Origin: Saccoglossus kowalevskii
Taxonomy: Eukaryota; Hemichordata; Enteropneusta; Harrimaniidae
Assembly (NCBI RefSeq): GCF_000003605.2
Contig: NW_003126893.1
Location: forward strand, 73,198-100,174
Length of the DNA: 26,977 nt
Direction of reading: 5' to 3'
Below are positions 1 to 23,192 of this stretch, piece by piece. The notes under the pieces are model-generated. The model did no database searches, was not told the origin of the DNA, and saw only the letters and a list, made by a program, of their open reading frames with translations. Numbering within the stretch: position 1 is the first letter of the stretch; every line of letters starts with the position of its first letter. Made by a program: the position numbers and the translations under genes.

Positions 1-786
1 CGATGCGTCACAGTAGTACTACTTTCAAAGACGCCCATAAAAACATTGCCATGCAGGTCTTTGATTTTCGAACCCAACGAAAGCGTGCGCGTTATGTATA
101 GATTCTGGCTTCTGGCTGTTGTCAAAGTGAGAGGCTAATTTTGTTTACCTTCCGTGGCACAAACAGAGTAACACTGAGTTACACCTAGACACCTAGTAAC
201 CGTTATTCTGCGATGAAATTATTTTCTTTTGTAAATTATAACTATTTTACTGTTTTCAGTGTGTTTCAAAATAATCATTATCAGCTATGATAACATATAT
301 ATTTTAAAACTTGTTTACCAGTATGAAGAAATCAACACTAGATACCTCTAATAACAAAAAACACGCAAAAATTACGCGTAGTAGAAGTCTTGTGGCGTTT
401 CACCACAAAATGGCGGTGTGTTGTGGCAAAGATTCTACTGGTGTTCTGGCCGCAAGGATTTCTGGGAAGGAGAATGCTTATTACCCTACCATTCTCTGTG
501 AAAGTAATACCAGTAATGGCGGTGGTGCCAGTAATCAGATCATAGAAACAAATATCATATCAGCCTCCAAAAATCACAGCTAATGTTTGTAACGAGATCA
601 GATATTAAAGCGGGGAGAGTCGTCACCTGCGCAAGCGTCAGGTGGCCATAGCGTGTCATTGTTTACAAACAAGCGTCTACCCACGAGCTTTTACGCTTTT
701 AGCGTGTGTTGTTATCATCGCTTGGGACACAATTCCCGCGCGTGCGCCTGCTGCTTTAAATGACTGTTCTAAAGGTCTGAGCTTAC
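1..786 (-). other. Start of gene 1 intron 6; no exon seen
   Basis: This lies downstream (minus sense) of gene 1 exon 6, whose donor CAG|GTAAGC reads into it. Family members need roughly 100 to 150 more C-terminal residues, including a W-L-F-(D/N)-I-x-x-D-P-x-E-like stretch. I looked for that on the minus strand and did not find it, so the last exon or exons should lie beyond the left edge. A plus-strand ORF at 323-583 has no recognisable domain and is probably chance. Confidence 0.5.
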
Positions 787-12609
<11,823 letters not shown>

Positions 12610-12742
12610 ATTTGTGTTTCCTTGCCCTAGAAAATATAATGTCAACTTTGTGGAATCTGCCACAAATGAAATAAAAAAAAAGATGGCTGCTCAATTAAAA
12701 CTGACTTTAGCTGATATTGTGAAATGAACGAACAATGTGACG

Positions 12743-12750
12743 TGACGTCA
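12743..12750. promoter_or_regulatory. CRE palindrome TGACGTCA upstream of gene 1
   Basis: A full CRE/ATF-CREB consensus about 134 bp upstream of the gene 1 ATG, inside the longer TGTGACGTGACGTCATCGCA. Other full copies lie at 1600, 13883 and 19059. Whether it is a promoter site is inference. Confidence 0.35.
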
Positions 12751-12861
12751 TCGCACAGGATACACAATCTGTGCGTTCCGTGTAATTCTTCATGCAAGCT
12801 GTTACCATAATTATATGTGCAAATCACAATTGTAGTACTTGCTAGATACAAAGGCGCCTGT

Positions 12862-12871
12862 GTCACGTGTT
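12862..12871. promoter_or_regulatory. E-box GTCACGTGTT upstream of gene 1
   Basis: A CACGTG core with the GTCACGTG half of the CLEAR motif, about 255 bp upstream of the gene 1 start codon. It is a candidate MiT/TFE site in the promoter-proximal region. Confidence 0.35.
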
Positions 12872-15800
12872 ACAAATATGCATAAGTAATGTATGGAAAT
12901 ATTTTCTAATATCAAAAACTCTATTCACGTTAATAGTACTTTTCTCATACCCGTATGTAATAAAATTATGTTTATTGGAGAAAGTAATTAAATTAATTTT
13001 AGTAATTGCAGTTATATAAATAAATAATAAATGGATGTGAAAATTAATATAATGCGACCAAGATTTTTCTGGAATTCGTGATGTTTTTTTATAATTATTT
13101 GAATCGCAATTCCGTGCAGTCGACCTTATTACCACGGTATTACTCGTAGGTTTACTCTGCTCTCAAAATATAGAGTGTTATGGTCTTCAGGCTGCATAAA
13201 TTAATGACAAACTATGGCAGAAGTAAACACGTCGTCCAATTTGCGAATACATTGACATATCCACGCATATAGTAGTAATGTTTTCTAAACATTCCAAGTG
13301 ATTGTCATAGGAAATCTATCATATGGACAAGGAAAATGACCGCTGTTAAAAATTAATTAAAGTATATGGTATATTTTTAGGTGTTTTTTTTTTGTGTAAG
13401 GCGACAGTTTTGGACATTGAATGTCACTGTTGTCTCTCCTGACTTTTTTTTGTATGTGCAAATTACAAGTGCTTGTGCTGACACATATTTTGGACTACAT
13501 GACAGGGCTGTGTGGCCAAATTCCTATCAAATGGCAATTTTAATGCGCTATCCTGGCGTCAACCAGGTTTGGTCGAACACAGGCACCTGCGGACTTTAAC
13601 CATGGTTCCCGCAAATGATTCTCGGCCAGTTGAATTGGCCTTCCCATTGAGTCTGTGGTACACTCACGACCCTTTTGATGTTCAGCCTAAGATAGGATCA
13701 CGTGCCTGATGCGACAACCACTACCAGTGACTGGTATATGGCATATTACTACACTGTAAATTGTACATTTTATACTATCGGCACAACCAACCAATCACAC
13801 TGATTGTTATAAATATTTATAAATGTCAATGGCAGTTGAATCCAACCGCGGCCGGCGAAACAATGGACATTGCGGTGCGCAGTGACGTCATTGAAAAAAG
13901 TTCCAGTTCATTCCACGGGTCGGAAGAACCCCCTCTTCCAGTCTCAGTTTGAATTGTGAAAGTTAGTATGTCGATAGTTAGCTTCCATTATACATATTAT
14001 AAATTACATATATTTTTTTCATTGATTTTTAAATTAAAAAAAAATGTTACGTGTGATATCGTAAAATAACAGTTTGTCAGTTTGTACCAAGTCGTAGCAT
14101 TCTGTCTGACAGGATATGGCATTCTAACTTATCGATCGGTCATTTGACATGTGATATCGATAGGATTTCGCGCTGTTTCAAACTAATCCGATCAACTGCT
14201 GAGTCAGAGATTTTGATTCAATATATCATTGAAATAATTAATAATCACATTTAGTTTTATAGAGTAATTATTGTAACTTTCATCCAATCCAACGGGACAG
14301 TAAAAACAACAGTAGGCTCTACACATCCTTAATTTCTGGCGATGGTTATTTGTTCATCACTGCTGTAATCACTTCATGTTTAATTTTGCGTAATTGTGTT
14401 AAATTTAGTCTACTCATAAATACAAATACCCAGACTTTATCCATTTTGCAGTAAACTGTACTCCTGGGCAATATAAGGATATTGACTTAAAAAAAGGTTT
14501 CGAGAAAATGGTGGTTGTATTTTAATGCATAGTGCCATTTTGGCGTATTATAACGCTTCTATCATAAATTTCGATGGCAGAAATATTATGCCATATTTTA
14601 AATTAAAGTCTGATGACACATAAATCGCATGTACATTGGTTTATTATGCCAGTGTAAACGAATGTCCTATGAAATAACATTCTTTTGTGTTTTACATTGA
14701 CGTATTTTGGGGAACTTGTTCTAATATTTTTTTCAAAAAACGCTATTATTAGAACACAATGTTAAAAGAAAAATTGCTTTTTGACACTTTTTTTAAAAAA
14801 ATATGACCATAGTACGGTTTCGAAAATGGCAAATATAACACAGTACTCGTTTTCTACTGAACAACGAAGTTCAGTTTATTTGACTGCCGTTAATACAAAT
14901 TTTGCGTACACCTTAGTGGATACACGGTTTGAACGAAAATGGAATGCGCTGTGTCTTATCCCGCCCACGAACGCTCGCCCGGGTTTGGTGGTAATATTAA
15001 CTAAGATTTACATGATAATTACATTGCCTATAATTAATGATGTGCACGATATATTGTTACTTATACTGTCCTGTTGGATGGACTAACAATTACAATAATT
15101 ACCGTAAATTTGCGGCTCTAACTGAATGTTATTTTTCATTTCAATTATATACTTAATTGAAATCTTGAATCAACAGTTGTTGCCTACCGTCCTTGATACG
15201 TATAGCTAATCTGTCGTGGAGAATAATCCTTTGCTATATGTCGGCCTTGCTCTACTTTTTTGGTGGAAGGTCATTTTCTTTTTCTGGTTGGGAATATTGA
15301 TGGTTAGGGTAAGAGTCAATACACTATTCAGTGAATCAACCAATTATTCCGCCACAGTCGTCGCCCCGCGTCGAGTTCAAAGTGGTTGCATGCGATGTAT
15401 TAATACAATAAAGTTTGAACATGCTGTGCGCCGATTGCTGCGATTTAAATTAAATTAATTATGTGTTAATTATTGGCAATAAATGTTTGTCATGATATTA
15501 GAGAAGACAAATGAATGTGGCCCAAAGAACTTAGATTAACGTTAACTTCAAAGACTATGTGGCCAACTGATTGCGCGACGAGGTAGATGACTACTAGTCA
15601 TGCAGAATGCCATCAAATATATCTTAGCGTGTATATTCTTTAAAAATTTCCGTTGGCCATGTCAAATCAGGTGCGCATCTCATATTTGGAATGTCAATAT
15701 ATAAATCGTGATTTTAAAGATCAAACTCATTTCAATTATTTTACTAGCAACCTTAAACATTTAAAAATAAAATATAAAATAATCATCACCCTTAGACCCA

Positions 15801-16184
15801 CGTTTTGTTGACACGATATCTTGCAAACTATTTTCCTGATTTTAATCAATAATGGCTTAAAATTACGATTTGAACACGAGGATGAGCATTCATGAAATAT
15901 TGATATAAATGCAATCTAACAACAGTTTACATTTACCGCCGTGTGTGATCCTCTAATGTCAACACCTATTTGTGAGAGTGAGAATACAACACAAGAGCCT
16001 CAGTTTTTAGTAACCATGAGATCAGGGATACGTTTACTAACAGGACGACAGGGGCATGTACGGCAAGGTTTTTTGCTAAAATGACGCACTTAGTGTCACA
16101 ATATCGCAATACGTCTCTGTATTAAAGACCATGGTATAGGCCAAACAATATCTCTACAACAGCATTACAGAAGATGATGATGTA
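12872..16184. other. Intergenic, no gene recognised
   Basis: About 3.3 kb of AT-rich sequence. ORFs at 13381-13599, 13512-13709 and 14781-15086 show no domain or motif I know and no splice-linked partner. A stretch at 14090-14200 weakly resembles 18165-18290. A CRE palindrome lies at 13883-13890. Confidence 0.6.
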
Positions 16185-17425
16185 CTCGGGGCGTTCAATA
16201 AGTAATGGCCTTACCCATTTCCCATAGCAGGAGATTATTGAAATTTGGCACTCAGAGTTATGCATTTCTCCCATCGTTTGATGCAGCTCTGGACACCGTT
16301 TTTGTCGAACACCCCAGGTTGGCCCTCCAACCACGTTGTAACTTCAGAAATTAAGGCTGCATCATCTGGGAAACGCATTCCTTTCAAAAATAACTTCATA
16401 ACTGGGAAGAGATGAAAGTCAGAGGGTGCAATGTCGGGAAAGTGAGGGGGGATGGGGGAGGATTTCATAGCCACACGCCCGGGCTTCTGATCTGACGGCA
16501 TGCGAATTGTGGACCGAAGCGTTGTCCTGCAGGAGAAGGGAAAACTTTGCTTATCTTGCCCCGCCTCTTGATTTTCATAACTTCTCTTAATTTCATCAAA
16601 AGTGAAGCGTAGTAGGCTCTTGTAACTGTGGTACCCTTTGCCAGGAAATCTGTCATCACTACTCAGTTCTGGTCCCAGAAGACTGTGAGCATGACCTTGC
16701 CAGCGGAGGGCTGCACCCTTGCCTTCCTTGGTAGTGGTGAGTCCAAGTGCTTCCTCTGCATTGACCGGGCTTTGGTCTCTGGATCATAGTGGTGGACCAA
16801 AGTTTCATTCTGTGTAATCAGTATTTTAAAAGTTTAACTCATCTTCTTGGCATATCTCCAAATTCATTCTCGAGCACTCAACGCGTTCTTGTTTCTGGAA
16901 AGGTGTCAGCAACCTGGGAATCCATCAGACACCTTATGCATATGCAAAAGTCATGAATGATAGTTTCCACAAACCCTGTACTAATCTTGACCCCTTGGGC
17001 TATTTGGCGAACAGTAATTCGTCGATCTTCCAAAATGGCTGCTTCAACTTGACGGGAAGATGCTTCATCAATGGCAGAAGAGGGACGACCAGGTCTGGGA
17101 GCTGTTTCCACAGACTTTTGGCCATGTTTGAATTCACGATGCCAGCGTTTTACAAGGTCATATCATCACCATAAGTTTCTTTAATTTCCTCAAATGTCTC
17201 CTTTGATATGCGTACTTTCAAATACAAAAACCGGATCACTGACACTCAACTGGCCCATTTCACACCTAACTCGGTTCAAACACCTGTGAATCAGAAACCA
17301 CTATTAGTTCAGAACTGTTTTTTGCAACATAACTCATAGAGAAGTAAATCATAACACATGCCAAATTTCATCTAGATCAGACAACTGGAAAAGGGTCAGG
17401 GGCATTAGTTATTGAACTCCTCTCG
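16185..17425 (-). mobile_element. Dead mariner-family transposon, near full length
   Basis: About 1.24 kb, flanked by TA at 16183-16184 and 17426-17427. The ends are imperfect inverted repeats that both contain GTTCAATAA-(G/C)-TAATG. The minus strand holds a broken mariner transposase. The N-terminal part includes W-H-R-E-F-K-H-G-Q-K-S-V-E-T and R-P-G-R-P-S-S-A with an HTH region. The catalytic part has V-F-W-D-Q-N (first Asp), Q-D-N-A (16521-16529, second Asp) and A-P-S-D-F-H-L-F (third Asp, 16418-16420). The last two are about 35 codons plus one base apart, which fits D34D with a one-base indel. It is inactive. Confidence 0.9.
16240..17268 (-). pseudogene. Mariner transposase pseudogene (DD34D)
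   Basis: The transposase that would cut and paste this element is interrupted repeatedly. Stops follow the start-like M-G-Q-L-S region near 17195. A TGA at 16663-16665 replaces the residue after F-W-D-Q-N. A frameshift lies around 16440-16475, between the H-P-P and P-D-I-A-P-S-D parts. Readable blocks include D-F-L-A-K-G-T-T-V-T-R-A-Y-Y-A-S-L-L and W-L-E-G-Q-P-G-V-F near the C-terminus. Conserved residues remain despite the breaks, so it is a moderately old insertion. Confidence 0.85.
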
Positions 17426-17517
17426 TATATTCATCATTGCTACACCTTCTATGCTATGAGACACATTCGTACTCGAAAGCTGTTCCGCATTTATTAACTC
17501 AACTGACCTGTAGTCTA

Positions 17518-17705
17518 GCTACAAAGGTGGATTATAATTCTCTGCATATTATATATAAAATTAATTCGACCATGTCAACAGAAAACACACACAGAACTGA
17601 GATAATACCTCTCGTGTTTGTTTTGCATGTTGAATAGGGATAAGAATCGTCGGCTGTTACCTGGCAACATCATCACCGGAATGCACAATTAGCAGTATGT
17701 AGAAT
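17518..17705. repeat. Dispersed repeat R, copy 1, with an X-box-like palindrome
   Basis: It shares long blocks with 19147-19335, such as ATAATACCTCTCGTGTTTG, TGCATGTTGAATA and CCGGAATGCACAATT. It contains GTTACC-T-GGCAAC at 17656-17668, a full match to the RFX X-box consensus. Similarity to copy 3 may continue to about 17940. No coding capacity is seen and the class is unknown. Confidence 0.7.
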
Positions 17706-17851
17706 CAGTGTGGTCACCGAAAAGTGCCATGTCCCCAGCAACGTTACACCAATGTTGCGTGTCACAGTTATAAACAAAGGTGTTGGCTTTCACGTGTGAG
17801 ATGGTACACGTAGACAGAGAAAAAAAAAGTGCTCTAGTTGTATAGTTACAT

Positions 17852-17869
17852 CATGGAACTAGTTCCATG
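17852..17869. repeat. Perfect 18-bp palindrome
   Basis: CATGGAACTAGTTCCATG reads identically on both strands. It may be chance or a dimeric protein-binding site. Confidence 0.6.
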
Positions 17870-19146
17870 GTTACATTAGCTTCAATCGGTTCCTCTTCTA
17901 CGAGTTACACTGATACGAGTGACAAATTGCTTTCCTAACAAAAACATGTGTAGTATGTATGAAAAGGCAATCGCGTTCGACATGGTTCCCTGGAGCACAT
18001 AAGTTGGATTATCGCACATAACAAATATGATGAGCTCAGTGATTCGGGTTGATTTGCTCGAGAACTTCTACGCGGTTTTGTTTTATACATCTATTCAACA
18101 GTGTAGACCACGTCCGCATCGAATGGCAAAGCAGTTTTTTTAAATTAAAAGTAGTACTTTGCTGGTTCGTATTCTGTCGTTATTTTCCTGCTGACAGAAT
18201 ATAGCATCGGTAAATTATTGTAACATAAAGTGGCGATGGGTCTTAACGCTTAGGGATTTTCACAACTAATCCGAATAGCTATCCTTCCCGGGTAACTAAT
18301 CCTTACATAAAACAATGGCTATATGACTGATTGATTTTAAAAATTATTCTCCCTTGCCTGGTTTTCGGTATAAAGTCACGTTATAGGTAAATTCGAGGGA
18401 TGAAACGAAAGGTTCTCCTCCTATGTGTAACCAGTAGATGATTAGCATTTATACGTTTATTGAAACACTTAAAATTCCTCAAAGGAAATTAAAATGGTTA
18501 AACTAACTACTAGAACACATATTTTCAAAAAAAAAATACAAAAAATACTATCTAAAGCCAACAATGGTTTGATAATAATAAAAAAAAGCAATATACAGTA
18601 AATCAATGAAACATAATATAGTAATTAAGGCAAATGTCACTAATATACGTATGCGTATGGTACGTTCCACATTACAGGTAACGCCAAGCTATCAGCCAGA
18701 GACAATCCCTGAAATATCTCACTTGTACAACCTACCACAAATAATTTGTTGTAATACGTTGGGAATGTATTCATGCTTTGTCGTAGAGTGTTGTGTTTGT
18801 TGACTTTGGTTATGTTTGAACTTAATGTGACAGGCGTTGAGTTTAAAGTCAAACAAACCAGGGCTTAGCCTACCCTTTATTTTACCCAAGCATCTTTTCG
18901 AAATTTTTGTTTTTGAAGGGTCAGTATTAGTTTTTGTCTTGCATTGCATTTTCATCTGAAAATATCAATCAATATATCCCCTATTTTATATTTATATGTT
19001 ACACTTTTTGTTGGTTTAGAAAGTAAACTGTTACGAGAGTTGATGTGGATTCAAGTGATGACGTCACATATTAAAACAGTGTTTTATTAGTAATTTTTAT
19101 CCTTGAGACCTCTTCCTCATTTATTCACCGAATAAATTATATTCTT

Positions 19147-19335
19147 ACTAGAAGGGCGAATTATAAATCTCTGCATATTATGTATAAAATGAATTCGACC
19201 GTGTCATCAAAAAACACACAGAACTGAAATAATACCTCTCGTGTTTGTTTTGCATGTTGAATAAGGATAAGAGTCGACGGCTGTCGCCTAGTAACAACAT
19301 CGCCGGAATGCACAATTGGCAGTGCGTAGAGTACA
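19147..19335. repeat. Dispersed repeat R, copy 2, with an X-box-like palindrome
   Basis: The closest relative of copy 1, in the same orientation. It keeps GTCGCC-T-AGTAAC at 19283-19295 in the same place, again matching the X-box consensus though the bases differ. Confidence 0.7.
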
Positions 19336-19802
19336 TGTCGTTGGTTGAGTGGGTTATTTCAAATCTTTGTCGGTTCGGTTCGCCTGATGGGGACTTGAAT
19401 GACTCGAGTTCGAGTTGTATTGTTTACTATGTGGTGAACTATCAACGTATGTCATAAACCACCCACCCCCACCGCTGAGGGAATGTGGTATCATGCATTC
19501 GTTTTCCTGGTAGAAGCTTCTGAGAAAAACTCTACTAGAAGTACAATACAACTCCGATGTGTAGTATGACTGCGAATTAGTAGGAATCATTTCGAGAATC
19601 GTTACAGTGGTGTAAGTTCTGCAATAGGCAATCTATTTTGTTTGGTATCATCAGCAAAGTACTGAAGTACTTTCACGACGTACAAGTCCGCAACGCTAAG
19701 AAGATAACATTTACCTAACAAGTCGTGATACAATAAATAGATATAGGGATGTAAAAAGACTGTGGTGGATTTGATAATGTGTTGAGACAAACACAATGGA
19801 GT

Positions 19803-19847
<45 letters not shown>

Positions 19848-19869
19848 ATATAGATAGATAGACAGACAT

Positions 19870-19942
<73 letters not shown>
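19803..19942. repeat. Composite microsatellite (TGAT)n, (ATAG)n, (CAGA)n
   Basis: About 11 TGAT units (19803-19847), a short ATAG stretch, then about 20 CAGA units to 19942. It abuts the LINE stop codon (TAA, minus strand, 19948-19950), so it is probably that element's 3' tail rather than an independent satellite. Confidence 0.95.
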
Positions 19943-19947
19943 TAGAT

Positions 19948-20315
19948 TTATTTTGCAAAAATGCTAAGAATGAAAAAATCATTACTTGAAACAATAATAG
20001 GAAATAATTCATCCATGCTAAAATCTTCCAGCTTTGGGGCAAAGATGTATAAAGCTGCAAGGAATCTAGATCTTTGACAATTATTACAATATAAAATGTA
20101 ATGTTTCTCATCCCCTACTTCATTGCATTCATGGAGATTACATAGCCTGTTTTCCTTCAAAATGCATTTATGTCTACCGGATTCAATAGGAAGAAAATGT
20201 GCAGAAGTTCTAAATTTAGTATAAGCTATTCTATGATTTTTATTTTTAATTTTTTCCAAATAATGTTCAAATTCAAAATTTTCTTTAGCACACCTGTAAA
20301 AGTCAAGCTTACAAT
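19948..20315 (-). mobile_element. 3' end of a non-LTR retrotransposon, 5' truncated
   Basis: One minus-strand frame encodes about 120 residues: Y-R-C-A-K-E-N-F, then T-K-F-R-T-S-A-H, then I-E-S-G-R-H-K, then R-L-C-N-L-H-E-C and E-V-G-D-E-K-H-Y-I-L-Y-C. The order F-R-x-S-x-H, E-x-G-R-(H/Y), C-x(2-4)-C, D-E-x-H-(x)n-C is the zinc-knuckle-like C-terminus of LINE reverse transcriptase proteins in many invertebrates. Going upstream, the frame meets a stop at about 20312, where minisatellite sequence begins, so the copy is severely 5' truncated. The stop is followed directly by the TCTG/AATC tail. The clade (CR1/L2/RTE type) cannot be fixed from this. Confidence 0.75.
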
Positions 20316-21089
20316 GTTATGACGTGCATGGACAATCAAAATGGTGGATTTGATGACGTACTGATAAATAAACAAAATAACGGATTTGCTGAAGTTAGGA
20401 AAAACAAACAAAATAACGGATTTGGTGACGTACTGTGAAAAATCAAAATTGAGGATTTGATGACGGTCAGACATTTGTAAGACTAGAATACGAACTAGAA
20501 CAATCAAAATAGCAAATTTTCTGACGTGCTTGGAAAATCAAAATGGCGGATTTGATGACGTACTGGAACAAACAAAATGGCGGACTTGAGTTGAAAATTA
20601 CTACACGGTATATTTCAGGGTTCTGAGATATAAGTCAATTCGAATCGTGGCATTTCAAACTGTGAAGCGTCTTCAGTCATGATTGAAAAACATTTCTGTG
20701 CGCGTGGAGGTTTAGAAAATATGGCATCTCAAATATATTCGCACATGCGTTTTAGCTTACATCTGAAAGTATTCAAATAAATATAATTCCTAATTAATAA
20801 TTTAAAAAAAAATATTTCGTCAAAGCACCAACATATTAAAAAATTAGCGTATTTTATGAAAGTCAGTCATGGACCAATCGTACTACCGTAATCAGTATTA
20901 TATAAAATGCTTTTCCTTATTTTATATGCCAACATTCTGTCAACAACTTATTCAAAAGTTCGAACGGACTTGCTCTACCCTCTTGGTTACAAGATTACTT
21001 TAATTACAGCCCTATTTATTCTGATTTATTTCCCTAATTGATAATAAATTATGTAATAATTTCATTCCCTATGCCTTCCATCGATATGA

Positions 21090-21205
21090 TATTATCGCCC
21101 TTGTTTGTTTTACAGATTGAATTAGGTAAAGAATTGACAGCTGTCGCCAGGCAACAACGGTGTAGTGCCGGAATGTGCAATTAATACTATGTAGAATACA
21201 TGTGG
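21090..21205. repeat. Dispersed repeat R, copy 3, with an X-box-like palindrome
   Basis: The most diverged copy. It shares TTGTTTGTTTT, GACAGCTGTCGCC and GCCGGAATG-GCAATT with copies 1 and 2. It keeps GTCGCC-A-GGCAAC at 21143-21155. Downstream similarity to copy 1 (GGATTCTCTTCTATGAG against GGTTCCTCTTCTACGAG) suggests the unit may extend to about 21430. Confidence 0.55.
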
Positions 21206-21430
21206 TTTGGTTGTCAGATTATTTCATTTTTTTAACCCAATATGCCATACATATATGATATCGCGCCAATTTTGCGTGCCACTGAAATTGTAACAAGTGA
21301 CAAGTGGGGTGGAACAAGTAGGCAGAGAGGGAATGATCTTGAGGCAACGTAACCATTGAATATGTTTCATTGGAGAGGCAAAATTGTTAAGTTACATCGG
21401 ATTCTCTTCTATGAGCTGCAATGAAAAGCG

Positions 21431-23188
21431 ACTAACTGGGAATACGTTTATTAAAACACACAGAAAATATGTCGGATGTACTGGAAAAACTATCTTCTCT
21501 GCATCTCATCTGTCAGATTTGTATAATGATTGTAATTCGGAATACTGGTGAGTGTGGCAGCGGGGTGTGAGAAAATTACAATCGCATAGATGCAGATGGC
21601 AAATATGATCTGTAAAGCGATTTCGATTTACATGACACTTGTGAGCTTGAAGGCAGTGACAATGCCCTTCAGTTTGTTTTACATTTATGCAAATGTGACA
21701 TCATTAAAACTGAATTATTACACCACATGTATTACATCGTCATATTTAGCTGAGCAATATGTTATGAACACTAGCTTTGTGTTTGGGGAACTTGACTCAC
21801 TTAGCTGATAACACTTACACGTAGAGGTACCAGATTCCACCCAAAGGAATACACATTAGTTCATTACAGACAGTCCAGCTTTATTCTTCCAAACAGTCAG
21901 GTGAGGTAACCCATCGCTGTCTACTTCTTCCCCCCCCCCTTACAAAAGATTGCAAACTCTCTATCTTAAAAGACAGGTCTCTAAAGCGTGGAAGAGTAAA
22001 CGTACGATCAGCCAATCGCTGCAGTCGTTGCACGATCACGTGATTACCGGGGATGTGTCTCATTGTTAAAGCATTGCAAAGTCGCAACTACTAAATACAT
22101 TAAGTAGACAATCAATTTTCTGAAATGTATGTTTATAATCTCTACCCTAAGTACAACGGCGTGTGAACTGAATGTGCGAACGTGAAATCGCTATCATAAC
22201 AAATATACGAAATGGTATTAACGATGTTTTTTTTTTTTTTAAATTGCCAGGGTAATATAATTAAATATAGTTCCATGGCGACCGAGAACGTTAATCAACA
22301 CTGGCGTCCGCTATCGGTAGAGTCATTGAAATATAAATTGTATTATACTATAAGCACCGGTGTCCAACGTTGACCGCCAGTTTCGGGGCGTGTGTAGATT
22401 ATTGTTGATCAAATTATTATTTTTTTCGAATTTGTGTAAATTATCGACCACCATAAATGTTCCCAAACATAAAAAATACTGAAACTAACTACACAATAAT
22501 ATGGACAGAAATTATTGAAGAAAGCCGTGATTTGGACTGAATTTTGGAGGTAGTTAGTTTGACATTTTCTGGTGAACCACAATGTGACAGCGGCTACCAT
22601 CCAACCGACGCCTAAATAGGGGATTATATTAAACCATACTCTGATCGGTTTCACTTGACTATTTTCTTTTGTATTTGAATATAGCTGGTGGCGTCCGACT
22701 TGGGGTGCAATTTCAACCATAATTATTCCCAGGATGCACTGTTTCCTCATTGCGTCTTTTCCAGACATTGAAATGATAATGGTATTCAAATGACATGCAA
22801 AGGTAACAGCTTGTACGTTGTTTGTGAAACTGGATACCAGACACTTTAGCAGCAGCATTTTTTTTATTAATGAACGTAGAATGATGAATTAGCAGAGATA
22901 TTAAATGTTGGTAATAGAATTGTTGCGGCATATAATGCCATTTGTCATTTTTGTAAAAGTACATCGTTAAATTCGCCATTATGTTTAGCCTCGTTCGCAG
23001 ACAGTCGTGTAAAAACACTAGTATATTTGTCATCCAAATATCTATCTGTCACACCACAACAAAGCAGGCAAATGTTTTTCGATTTTAAACGATTGGTGAC
23101 GTTTTTGTCTCTGTGTACTAAGCAGTATACTAATTGAACCAAACTACTATAAGTCCCACCAGATAATTCTTCGGAGCATGGTATTTAG
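21431..23188. other. Intergenic, no gene recognised
   Basis: About 1.8 kb of AT-rich sequence. A 149-codon minus-strand ORF at 22409-22858 has one hydrophobic stretch but no motif I recognise and no splice partner, so I do not call it a gene. A TCACGTGA E-box sits at 22036-22043 and a T run at 22227-22240. Confidence 0.55.
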
Positions 23189-23192
23189 TTAA

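Larger units (their letters stand above)
19762..20592. repeat. About 34-bp minisatellite split by a LINE insertion
   Basis: Units such as AATCAAAATGGCGGATTTG + ATGACGTACTGGAA recur at about 20334, 20373, 20408, 20441, 20502, 20536 and 20570. One further unit (GGTGGATTTGATAATG, then ACAAACACAATGGA) sits at 19762-19800, on the far side of the LINE. The unit contains an AAAATGGCGG YY1-like site and a TGACG CRE half-site. Confidence 0.7.

Noticed and set aside
311..583. 90-codon plus-strand ORF near the left edge
   Set aside because: The only ATG is internal (323), there is no known domain and no supporting splice signal; it lies inside the last visible intron of gene 1.
13512..13709. A moderately GC-rich patch considered as an exon or transposon fragment
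   Set aside because: No frame on either strand gives a motif I recognise, and no convincing splice sites bound it.
19602..20111. 169-codon ORF rich in Leu-Ser-Val-Cys and Ile-Asn-Gln-Ser repeats
   Set aside because: It is the translated (TCTG)n/(AATC)n tail of the LINE in the wrong frame; the real LINE frame ends at 19948.
22409..22858. 149-codon minus-strand ORF with a hydrophobic stretch
   Set aside because: No recognisable motif or splice partner; chance ORFs of this size occur in long intergenic sequence.
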